DNA from: Mytilus edulis
Lineage: Eukaryota; Mollusca; Bivalvia; Mytilida; Mytilidae
Direction of reading: 5' to 3'
NCBI RefSeq assembly: GCF_963676685.1
Contig: NC_092356.1
Location: 21,005,750 to 21,069,749, forward strand
Length of the DNA: 64,000 bases
The notes beneath the pieces are model-generated. The model did no database searches, was not told where the DNA came from, and worked only from the letters and a program-made list of their open reading frames with translations. Position numbers and translations under genes: made by a program. Each line of letters starts with the position of its first letter. Within the stretch, counting starts at the first letter, position 1. Positions 20,201-31,123 of the stretch are shown piece after piece.

Positions 20201-23200
20201 TTTTGTTTACGTCATTTATAGTGTTTACACAGGTTGCAGATATTTATAATTTTTGAAAGCTACAGATTGAACATGTTCATAAGAGTAAAAGCTATATAAA
20301 CAATTTTCATACTTACTTTTGACCTATATCAATATTGTTAACAAGGCATCCAGCATTATGAAAACCAGCAAACAGAAAAGCTAGAGACAACAAAACCACA
20401 GCAATTTCACGATCCTCACATGATGTAAAACCAGTTCCTATAAGAAACACTCCACTTCCAACAAAACCTGAGAAAATATTGCAAACATTAGAATGACAGA
20501 AAACTATTTTAACTATCGTAATTTAAAACTGACTTCAATATTTGATTTGTCATTTACTAAAAGCATATCACAAAATATCACGAAAGGAAAAAATAAGATT
20601 AACAGCTAATGTGACTTAAATAGAAACTGCATTTGCTATAGCGTTTTTGTCCTCTGTTTTAAATAAGAGTAGTCATCAGAAGTGAAATATAAAGTGCCTA
20701 CAAAAGACAGTGCGCACGATCAACACTTTACCACTCTAAAAATCAATTAGGAATCATTCAATTTTTATGCAACGATAAATACATGTTTCTGCTACAGCCA
20801 TATCATGTTATCAAAGGTTTCGTTTCTATTCCTATTCATTGTTGTTACGTTGTTCACGGCAAAAAAGTATAAAAAAAAATATGGAATTTTGAGGCAAAAT
20901 AAGAAAAAAAGAAAATCCATTAAAACTGACAAAATTAAATCAATCAACCGAACAGGTGAAAAACTGTTACCGTATTCGTGACTTAGTATAGTGCGTTCAT
21001 GAGTAAAGCATTTTCATTATGAAATGAAAATTAATTTAGGAACGTCTCTCAAAATAGATGGTTGTCATCTAGTCAAAAGTACGAGGTTTTTTATGAAACA
21101 TAATTATTTCTTAATAAAATCCTGTACACATACAAAATTAGTATTATAGATATGATTACGATCTATATATTACTTTTTACCTAGACAGGAACATAAGCGT
21201 CTTATAAGTGTAGTCGAAATTAAACTTCTTTTACGCAGGAAATCTACTAATTGGCTGAGTAAGAATCCAGTTGTTACTTGGCAAGCAAAAGGCAATGACG
21301 ATAAAGCTCCATTCTGAAATGCAAACCATAGTAATTTAATATAAAAATTCTAAGAAAATTTTGATTAAACAAAAAGCTCTGATTAAAATATGCATTGCTA
21401 TACAAATAAAATACGAAATAAGATATGCATTAGCGCTAAATAATTTGTTATTTTACGGCTTTGTTATAGACTAAGATAGAAACAAAAAAAACAAAAAAAA
21501 AAAAAACATCGAAAACGTGTGGTATTTACCATAATAGTTTCACAACTGCAATGATAATATTGACAAAGTCAGCTTCAAAAAATCCTAAAAATGTTTGAAG
21601 ATACATGACAAAGTTACAAGAAGTCCGTACCAAGAAATTCAGAAAATAAATTATTGCTTGAAATATTCAACCGAGCTCATAGTTTTGTTTTACTATTCTA
21701 AAGATAATTTCCAAGTGCAGTTTAGTTTTTTTTAACTTTTGCATGTCAAGTTTGAAAATAAACACAGCTTAATATATAAAGAATATTATGAAAAACGTAC
21801 AAATACACAAAAACGTTTCAATTATTTTTCGCTTACATTTAGATAAGAATTTTAAAATACTCACACTTTTTATATCATATTTTAAAACTGTCTTCATAAA
21901 AATTGGAATACTTGTTACTAATGCATATAATACCCAGTTTACACAAAAGTGAGCTACGAGTATTGCAAGAAATGCAGGATTTGTCGCTATCTGACACCAC
22001 GGAACAACAGCAGTCTGAAAAGAAAAACGTATATAATCAAAACGGCTTTGAGAAATAGAAATTCTTATAAGAACAATTAGATTTCTTAATGAGAGTTTTT
22101 TCTAAAAATGTCCTATACCTAGGATTTGTAACCCGGATTTGGTTTCTCTCTCGCATTTTTTAAAATCTGTTATGACCATACTTCTGTCTATTCCATCACC
22201 TGCATGGTTTTGAGTTTCTTTCAAGTGCATATTTTACTCAGATAAAACCAAGTATAACATATATATATCGAAAGACTATTCAAATAACTGAAACAAGATT
22301 ATGTTCAATTTCAACGATGTTATCACTGATGAGTCCTTTGTAGATGAAAGGCGAGTCTGGCGTATATACTAAATTTAGTCCTGGTATCTATGATGCGTTT
22401 ATTTACAATCACTGGGTCGATGCCACTGCTGGTGGAGATTTATTTCCCCGAGGGTATCAAACGCCCAGTAGTCAGCAATTTTGTGCTGACATGAATTGTC
22501 ATTGATATGGTTATATTTATAAATTTACTGTTTACAAATTTTTGAATTTTTTGAAATACTAAGGCTTTTCTACCTCAGGCATAGATTACCTTAGCTGTAT
22601 TTGGCAAAACTTTAGGAATTTTGGTCCTCAATGCTCTTCAACTTCGTACTTTATTTGGCCGTTTTATCTTTTTTGGATTCGAGCGTCGCTGATGTAGACT
22701 TTTGTAGACGAAACGCGCGTCTGGCGTATATACTAAATTTAGTCCTGGTATCTATGATGAGTTTATCTTTATCATATAATCTGACAGCTTACTAATACAA
22801 TAAAAGCAGAAGATACCGAAAGAAAATACAGAAATCATCAGTCAAACAAAAATCGAAAACCGTATGGCAAAATAGAAAAACGACGAAATGAAAAACAACA
22901 GTCTAGAAAAAACAACATAACTGATTGAATTTACATTTGGAAAATGAACAAATAATGACGAATAAAAATATTACTCTTTTGCTTGTGTCAAATTGTATGT
23001 TTGATTTGATATAATTTAATTCTTCTTTGGAAATCCATTGATTTTGGTCTGGTGTATCACGAGCAATTAAAAACCATGCCACAGCCCATAAAATGGTTAA
23101 TCCACCTGTAATTATACATCAAATAGGTTTAGGATTGGCAACATGGAAACACATGAAAGATGGTGCATGTATAGTAGCAGCCAACTACGGTTGAAGATCA

Positions 23201-26200
23201 CACGATTACCTTAGAATTTGTTTCTTTAACTTTTCTTTTTAGTCGAGTCATCAGATTTGAATATCGGTTAAAAATCTGTTGACTAAGTTTAGTTCTCAAA
23301 TACTAGTTTATCTCACTACATGGTCATGTGAAAGTTTATAATTAGGAAGCGCAATCATGATGTTTGTTGTTATTCGTTATTTTATGCCCTTGTCCTTACA
23401 AAATCTAGTATTGCAAGGCATTCAGCAGTTTTTGACAATGCAAATATGTAAGCTCTTTTTCTATTTCACTTAAAGGTAAATTTATCATTGACGTAAACCA
23501 TGTGTGTTCTTTATTCTATTACAACCATGCCAATCTATTTGACTACTGTAGCTCTTTATTTTCTATTGCTTTAAAGCAAATCCAGTAGCCAGTGTTTTGC
23601 CCTTTGACTATGTTAGACAATTGGTGTAATATTCGGTTTATTGTTATGCAATGATCGATCAATTTTGATGTTCTTTACATTGGTTTTTTTAACAATAGTT
23701 AAGAATTTGTATGGAAAAATGATTATATGTGGGGTTTAAAATGAAATATCAATAAATGTACAGTGCATACAGAGGAGCGAAAGATACCAGAGGGACAATC
23801 AAACTCTGCTCTGGAAGTATAAGCAGATCCTGCTCCACATGTTGCATCCGTGTAAAACAAAACAATAATAAAATTAAAACATTACTTACCTGTTAAGTAG
23901 AATATGGATCCCCATCCATTGTCAAAGCCATGCTTACAAAGGTAACCAGATGTTATAAATGATACCACAATACCAAATGCCACTCCTGAAAACAGAGTTA
24001 CTCAGTTTTTAAAAATGGCTTCAAATCGGAATCCTTATTTTCTATTTCTTAAGAAAGCAGAGTCGTATATAAACAACATTCGGTGGGAGTCAAGACTCCG
24101 TATTGACGACCGTACATTGACCTTAAATAGTGTACCTTTACAAATTGTGACTTTGATGGAGATACATCAAACCATCACAGCAAGGCAAACATGTGCAATT
24201 ACTATAGATTGAAATATTTGTCAATCGTCGTTTTGTACTTGTGAAGGAATAATTTCTGTAGATTTAATCAGTCAGGAGTATTTTTCGTCAATCTTTCTCT
24301 TTTAATGTTGACATTCTTAACTTTTGATAGCTGAACACGCCTAGTTCATGATTTAATAATCTCAAACTGAGAGTTTAAATTGAAGATCACTAAAATAAGT
24401 AATAAATGGGGTTAAATAATTGACTTGTAAATTCGTAATGCATCGCAGATGTTTTGGGACTTATCTTGACAAAATTTGGGTCAAACTGAAATCTTATATC
24501 GAGGTATTATTTCAAAACATTCAATTGTTATTGATACTTGAAACAGAAAGATAGATTTCAAATGATTGTCTTAATAGTAGATAATGCTCCATTACGTATT
24601 GACTGTTAACTTATTATTGGATTCAGTTTTTATGTTATATGAGATAGTTTTTTTACATGTTTTAACTTAAAAACCATTATTCAAATACAAACATTGATTT
24701 TATTACTTTATTTTATTTTTGTATTTTGTTGTTGTAATGCAGAATAAAAGATAAGAGTATGACAGTAGTTTCATTAAAAACCTATAACAGTTTTGAAAAT
24801 AAGCTTTACCTTTTGTAATTTTGGGTGAAAATTCACCTAAATAGGACAACAAATTACATTTATAAAAAATCTTAGTTTTTGGATGAGTATTTTATAAAAA
24901 ATAAATAAAAAGACCAATATCTCACTGTGATTTCAGAATAGTTGCAATATAATACCAGAAGATGATGGTCGTCCCAAATACCAAGTTGTACAGTAATTTA
25001 AATCGCTTATTATAAAAATTACTATTGTTTATTATTGTTCGGGTAAAAAAAGATTACAAAAATAGAACTACAGCGGCCTTTTATGTAATTATAACTAAAA
25101 GTCCTGCATGGAACATTCACAAACGGAATCTAGGAAATTTTTGGGATATACACACAACAAAAGATCTTTTTTAACGCAATGAGACTTTGAATTAAGTATA
25201 CAAGCTCATAATACATGTACACAAACATGTTTCTTACCTAAGCATGCAAAAGACGTCAGTTTGCTCTTTTCAAAAAGAGGTGCCCAGCGACCAATAATTG
25301 AATTGCCAGAAGGAAGAACAACTCCCTGTAAATAAACTAAAGTTATTGATCAAAGAATTAAAACGAAATATAGTATATGCAATCAAAATAATTAGTCAAA
25401 CAAGGACAAAAACATCATAACTTTTAAATAAAAAGCTATATATTGGGAGAGTGTATTAACCTTTATATATTTAATACGAAAATGTCAATCGAGGTATATA
25501 TACAACATAAACCGACAAAAAGAATTGATTCTTAAATGTCGACACTGTAAACAAACATCAACCAAATTATTTATAAACATGAAAAACTAAAGATTTTGAA
25601 ACAAGAATGCTATTACAATATTTTACGAACTGACATTATACAGAAGGTTAAGCTGCTTCCGCTACTTTTTCCATAACACTAAGCAATAAAGTAATAACAA
25701 GAAAAATAAAGAAGCCTGAAAATAGAATACAATCGTGATCATTGGAAACTGAGAATATATATGGACTAAAAGAAACATGCTTCGTTTGTTGAAATATTAT
25801 TAGATTTTGACAATCTATAATGCCGATGATTGCTCAAAAAACTAATATAACTGAAGTATAGTTTAACATATCTACTACCTACACTTCTATTTACCATGGA
25901 TTAATTGAACGGATATATTGAGCAGCGTCTGATTTTTCGTATTTATTCTGAATTTGTTAACTTTGATAAAAAAAAATAATATTGTTTTATATAACCTCTT
26001 AATTTTGATATCTGTGTAAAACTCTACAACAACTATGTTTTTTTAATTTGAACATAATATCACGGTATACTTCATTTGCAATGAATGAATGACAAGAATG
26101 TGTTGCCAGAACACGGATGCATCACTCGCACTATCATTTTCTATGTTCAGTGAACCGTAAAATTTGGGTAAAAGCTCTAATTTGGCATTACAATTACAAA

Positions 26201-29200
26201 AATCATATCATTGAGAACATATGTACTAAGTTTCAAGTTGATTGAACTTCATCTTCATCAAAAACTACCTTAACCAAAAACTTTAACCTGAAGCGGGACA
26301 GACGATTGAACAAACGAACGAACAAACGAGGGGACGGACGGAAGAACGAACGAACGGACGCACCGACCAGAAACATAATGCCCCTCTACTATCGTAGGTT
26401 GGGCATAAAAAGAACTCGGTAAAGATACCGGTCTTTTAATGTTGTAAGGCAGACGCACATTTCATCTAAAAACAAGACTCATCAGTTACGATTGAATTAA
26501 CAAAGTAAAGTACGAAGCTAAAGAGCATACTATGTATTTATACTCACTGAAGAAAGTCCTAGGATAACACGTGCTACAAATACTGCATACACTGATGTTC
26601 TGGCACAAACTGGTGTCAAAAGTGAGCAAATACCAGATATTATCAAAGCAATGCCAAAAACTCGTCTTCCACCATATGTATCTGACAACCATCCTCCAAT
26701 AATTTGTGTGCATATATATCCATAGAAAAAGGAGGACAGTAATTTTGCTTGAGTCGATTTGTCCCAATCAAATTCTGCATTCTGGAAAAATAAAAAGATT
26801 TAGCCAATAAAGTACTACTACATGTACTGCCCAAAACTGGAAGTTTCAAGTAATGGTAATGACCTTCCATAGTAAACTAGTTCATAATAGATCATTTAGT
26901 TGATAAAACGTGACACAAAATACCAAAAATACAAGTGTCTTAACTTCAGCTTAAAGTAGGAAACGGAAAGTGAAACCGTTTCATGTTTTCGCATTTACGA
27001 CTCATGTTTACATGGCAAAATAGTCTTATCTAGCCACCATTATATTATTTTCAAAAATGTTTCAAGTTTTCAAATTAGATCGTTTCTAAAATTCGGTAAC
27101 CCTATCATTTGCCATGGATGTCAGATGTGGAGAAGGATCTGCTTTCCCTTTATGAGCACATGAGATCACCCCCAGGTTTTGGTGGGTGTTTGTGTTTTTA
27201 GTCTTTAGTTGTCTATGTTGCGACTTTTGTACCATTATTTGTCTGTTTGGTTTTTTATTTTTTAGACACGGCGTTGTCAGTTTATTTTCGATTTATCAGT
27301 TTGATTGTCCCATTGTATTTGATTTAAATTCTATTAAAACTTTATAACAACTTATATACATGATATATGAGATTATCAAATAATATGCTAATACTTTTCC
27401 TATTTTTTGTTGTTATGGTAAATATGGCAAATCCATTTAACATCGGTGAAATATGATATTTTTTTACATTTTTCAATGTTAATTGGCAGTATATCTGTCG
27501 AATTGAAACATTACATAAAGATATTTTATTTATTGTTATTTACTATTGTCATTAAAGGGACATAAGCTGTCAAATTCATGGTCAACGATTTGACTCAAAT
27601 TTTCATTTTTTTTTTATAACAATGTAAAACATTTATCCAAACTATCAAAAGTGTGAAATAAACAGTTTACAGAGTATAGGGTCAATAATATGTAGTTTCG
27701 TTTCGTGTGTATTTTAGTCTAGACTCCATCTAATTAAATATCGAGTTGACCTCAGATGAGCATGTAAGCGATGTAAACATAAAATATACTAATGAGTATA
27801 TATAAATAGAGTAAGCCAACACGTGCATTTGAATTTTTATAGGTCTGTTAAATTTCATTTTATAGATTAAAAATATATGTTTCTCGTCGTTTTTACATGT
27901 AGAAGAAAGATTTTTATTGGATCGAATCAGTCATCAAATGATTTACCTTTGTTTTACTTTCAATGTTGATATTCCTTTCCTTTAAAAAAAAAACAGTACG
28001 CGTACAAAGCATGCGGTGTCCATCTCTAGTTAAGGGTTTAAATTAAAGTTCACATGAATACGAATTTAATGAGGTCGACTTATTCAATTGCAAGTGAATA
28101 AGTCATTATCAATATCATTTAGCTTTATTTGACAAAATTGAACCATTTTGACTGCTAAAAGCGAATTATTATTTCACTATTTCACTTTTATTATTGATTG
28201 AACAAAAACAAATCATACTTTAAATTTGTATGTATCTCATAACTAGTGCCCCTTTAAGTGACAATTAAATAACAATATGTGTAGAGTCACAAATCACTTA
28301 GCTATAAATTAAGACAGTACCTCAATAGGAATTTGGCCATCTATGTGTAACTTGCAGTGCTCCGGGAAACTATTGTTTACACGAGATTCCGAAGAAATGT
28401 TACCAGTTTTCACCATGCATACTATGGCCACACTCAAATTGGATCGTAAAGCATTTTGTAACGTGATGCCGATAAAAACAAAATATGAAAGTATCCAACG
28501 TTGAGAGAAGATACATGGTACATCTAAAAAAGCAAAAGAAATAGCAAAATGATAATGGTCAAATATCTAAACTGTGAGTTTCCCTCTAACTATTTGACAA
28601 CGTTACCGTTTAACTCACTTTTTGTGCCTCTTTGCAATGATCATGTCCAACAAATACGAGATATCTGCACTTTCAACTTGATTTATAAACATGATAAAGA
28701 GTTATTGCATAATTTATGTTTGCTTTACGCTGCCTCGGTATAAGAATGCTATATCGCGGCGATAGCAGTTTTAGAAGTTAGTGTTTGACGATTAATCCAT
28801 ATTTACAATGGGCGGTTGTTGCATGATTTAACTAGAATTATCTACCTTTAACCGGATAAAGTATCAATTTAAATACCTGACATTGCAAATGTGCTGCACA
28901 AACTGATTGATTGACTGTACTTAACGTAATTTTCATCACATTTGAATATAAAATAGCGTCAAGTTGTTATTGATGACGGAGCTTGAATAACATGTAGATA
29001 ACCACAAACTTCAATGCATCAAATGTATGAGAGATATGTCAGATATTTCACTCAAGTTAAGTTTAGCAGTAAGTCTTGTCGTCCATAACAGGATTAAGTC
29101 ATTAAGACATTGATTTTATTAATATTTTATTTAATTATATCGATTCCCTGTCATCATCTTTAATTTTGTTTTTTATTAATATAGGAAGAAATACAAAATA

Positions 29201-31123
29201 TCAAAGGTGTGTATGTAACCCATAAAAATTATGTTGCCTTGTATCACTCTGCTGTGTAAGTGTATCGTATGTTGCACTGGTTTTCGATAACAATAATTTG
29301 ACACTGATAAAGCATGGGAAGGAAATAAAAATACTATTCAAATTTCCATTCTTTTGATTCAAATGGTTCCCTTTTAGTTCCCAAAACAAGACGCTTTTAT
29401 TAGAATAATTTTGTATCATCAATGTTAACATAAATACTAAGAGGTTATATAACGTCACAATTAAAAAAAATCTCTGTTCAAAATTTAAACATTTTTTTTA
29501 AGTTCTGCAGCTTCTACTACTAAGCTGGACATGTAAAAATCTAAAAAGGTGCAATATATGCTAAATACGCATTTAATTTGCTTCTTCAATACGACACCTT
29601 CAAACCCCAAACTAATATCCTTCTGGTTTTTATAAATATATTACCGTATATCAGGTTATTTCGCAGGGTGTAATTTTCGCTTATTTTCGAGGATTAAACA
29701 AAATCGCTAAAATAAATTCAGACAATTTAAAAGTGTACATGCAGAGGTATAGATAAGAGTTGTTAATCCCCCCCCCCCCCCAAAAAAAAAACCGCCAAAA
29801 AAATAACCGCCAAAATATTTCGTATACCTTATTCAATGATAATCGCAAAAATTTACACCCCCGAAAATAACCTGTTATACGGTTGTCTGCAATTAATTAT
29901 TATTATTCATTTAATTAATCTACCGGTTTTATTTAATTTTCTCCAAAACTTCAAAAACTGTTCATGTATTCTAGATGTTAGATTTCATAACTATCATTTA
30001 GATATGAGCTGAGGCTCAACCAAATAAATACATTTTGCTGCAAGATGTATATTACAATGACGGTATTGTGCGAAAAATATCTGTTTGTGCAAAGGCGTCG
30101 CTTATATCTATGATGTCAAAAACGTCAATGCTGAAATGCCATGTTTTGTCCGATTTGACCATTTCGATATTTGTGATAACGTAAAAGGAACAACACAAAT
30201 GAAATTTATGTAATAAGTACTGAGAAACATTAACAATGTCATCATAATAAACATAACATCGTATGGCTTGAAGGATAGGTGAGCGTTACAAAGATGTTTG
30301 ACCTCTTCACATTCTGTATGTGACTGTTCCAAGGCGGGAGCATGTTGTTTATTGGTATACGCCATTTCATGTCTGTCAATTTGTGTTTTGTTATGTTTTG
30401 GTTCTAAATCAAGCCATTTTATGTTTGAACGATTTTTTTTGTCATGTCAGGGTATTTAATAACTAACTTTTCAGTATGTGATGTTTAATGTCGAAGTTTT
30501 TAAAGTTGTCTCATTTGCATTTCAACTTATCCTACATTGCTTGTGTATTCACGAACAAATAACAAATAATGTGTATAAAGTGATTCTATGTAGATCAGGT
30601 GCTGAGGGGTTGTTGAAAATTATAATACTTGTATGATGATTTTTTCGGGCCTCCTTGGTGATATTGAAAAGGCTCTCATAAAAATAAAACATATCAATAT
30701 GGTAACTTAAAATTAACAAAGTACGTTTGCCCTACATCGTTTAATTTTATTTTTCATTCATATTATATGTATAATTTCGTAATTATCCAATCAACCTTAA
30801 ACTTAGTATGCGCATCTGGTGCAGGAAAATTGGTACCGTTAATGTTATATGAATAGCTCGTTCTTTAAAACAAATACATATTGTGTTACGCATATAATTG
30901 TGAATATAAAATTTTGTCCTTTCTTTTGGAATGTGTTCGTGTCTCCATAATTTCCTTCTTTGCTTAAATATCCCAAAAGGAAAGAGTTAATGGAACCGTT
31001 TTCAATTTCACTATTACTATTACAATTTTGATGTTTTATTTTGATATTATTCAAAGCGCACATTTGTGAATTTCAATGTAATTCCTATTTTATACTCTTA
31101 CCTTGCTTGGAAGATTCCATCAT
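17268..31123 (-). CDS. SLC17-family membrane transporter, 11 exons, 491 aa
   Basis: Exons in transcript order: 31123-31102, 28523-28321, 26781-26548, 25325-25238, 23985-23890, 23105-22975, 22014-21865, 21313-21181, 20467-20317, 19795-19705, 17444-17268 (TAA). Every junction has AG acceptor and GT donor and all phases agree; the sum is 1476 nt. Length matches the family (about 490-500 residues). Landmarks: TM1 ALRSNLSVAIV (32-42) with R34; sequons N49 and N57 in the first outer loop; FDWDKSTQ (79-86); SFFYGYI (92-98); motif-A-like GGWLSDTYGGRR (104-115); TM7 region AHFCVNW; AGTLFGLTNTLATVPGMVAP (405-424); C-terminal ASGEVQEWAKE (461-471). Twelve membrane segments are expected. SLC17 members carry organic anions or phosphate across lysosomal, vesicular or plasma membranes; the substrate here is unknown. 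TM4 lacks E and H residues found in sialin (see findings). The upstream in-frame stop at 31144-31142 supports the start; ATG at 31120 is the alternative. Confidence 0.95.
17531..17937. mobile_element. TTAA-bounded MITE, 407 bp, in last SLC17 intron
   Basis: Left end TTAAGGATGTACTTAGGTGA (17531) and right end with ACTCACCCGAG-type complement, CCCGAGTACATCCTTAA (ending 17937), form TIRs of about 23 bp with two mismatches. Both ends include TTAA, the target used by piggyBac-type transposases. No transposase frame inside. Confidence 0.75.
18386..18960 (-). repeat. Dispersed repeat R1, long copy (minus), in SLC17 intron
   Basis: Reverse complement of the block order at 9162-9690, including TAGTCTACCGCTGTCC, ACACACACAGAAACGAAC (twice) and TGAAGCTGGTTTTGTGACAT. 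The frame at 18499-18726 (minus) parallels that at 9356-9580. Confidence 0.8.
18962..19090 (-). repeat. R2 fragment
   Basis: TGCGCCAGAAGTGCATTTCG and GTAGAACAGCACTGAGG resemble the minus-strand form of R2 (compare 35646-35760), strongly diverged. Confidence 0.45.
19960..20075 (+). repeat. Dispersed repeat R6, copy in SLC17 intron
   Basis: GAACGAAAGATACCGAAGGG, 'cataaactgacaac' and ACAGACAAACAGCAGTACAC match the R6 blocks at 23772-23860 and, inverted, 27130-27315. Confidence 0.5.
22315..22767 (+). mobile_element. Repeat R2 with direct terminal repeats (TRIM-like), in SLC17 intron
   Basis: An ~80-bp segment at 22321-22402 (CTGATGAGTCCTTTGTAGAT ... CTGGTATCTATGATGCG) is repeated directly at 22684-22767; CGTATATACTAAATTTAGTC is identical in both, offset 364 bp. 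The interior includes TCGATGCCACTGCTGGTGGA. Diverged partial copies: 41870-42110, 43232-43420, 35646-35760 (all minus), 42640-42820 (plus). Confidence 0.6.
23772..23860 (+). repeat. R6 fragment in SLC17 intron
   Basis: GAGGAGCGAAAGATACCAGA and AGCAGATCCTGCTCCACATG. Related pieces lie at 35143-35190 and, inverted, 27130-27315. Confidence 0.5.
26111..26406 (-). mobile_element. Hairpin-ended tandem-monomer element, one monomer (minus)
   Basis: Same family as 53378-54377 but inverted and with a single monomer. Its left-terminal hairpin (26378-26406, outer arms ATGCCCC and GGGCAT) is followed by a CGAA/CGGA-rich stretch (26302-26365) and one monomer with CTTTAACCTGAAGCGGGACA and ACTAAGTTTCAAGTTGATTG. 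The right end near 26117 reads ATGCATCACTC, a mutated form of the terminal complement. It lies in the intron between SLC17 exons 3 and 4. Confidence 0.8.
27130..27315 (-). repeat. R6 copy (minus) in SLC17 intron
   Basis: Contains GATCACCCCCAGGTTTTGGT, GGCGTTGTCAGTTTATTTTC and CAGTTTGATTGTCCCATTG, the reverse complement of R6 blocks. Confidence 0.55.
29643..29883. mobile_element. MITE-like element, 241 bp, with poly-C tract, in SLC17 intron 1
   Basis: Left ACCGTATATCAGGTTATTTC and right GAAAATAACCTGTTATACGG are inverted repeats (few mismatches) continuing inward as GGGTGTAATTTT / AATTTACACCC. A run of 14 C then about 10 A lies at 29770-29793. No coding capacity. Confidence 0.75.

Noticed and set aside
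24015..24212. 65-codon plus frame in an SLC17 intron
   Set aside because: No splice or domain support; resembles diverged dispersed-repeat sequence.
26643..26870. Minus frames overlapping SLC17 exon 3 in other phases
   Set aside because: Phase disagrees with the exon chain; the NAEFDWDK reading is the SLC17 one.
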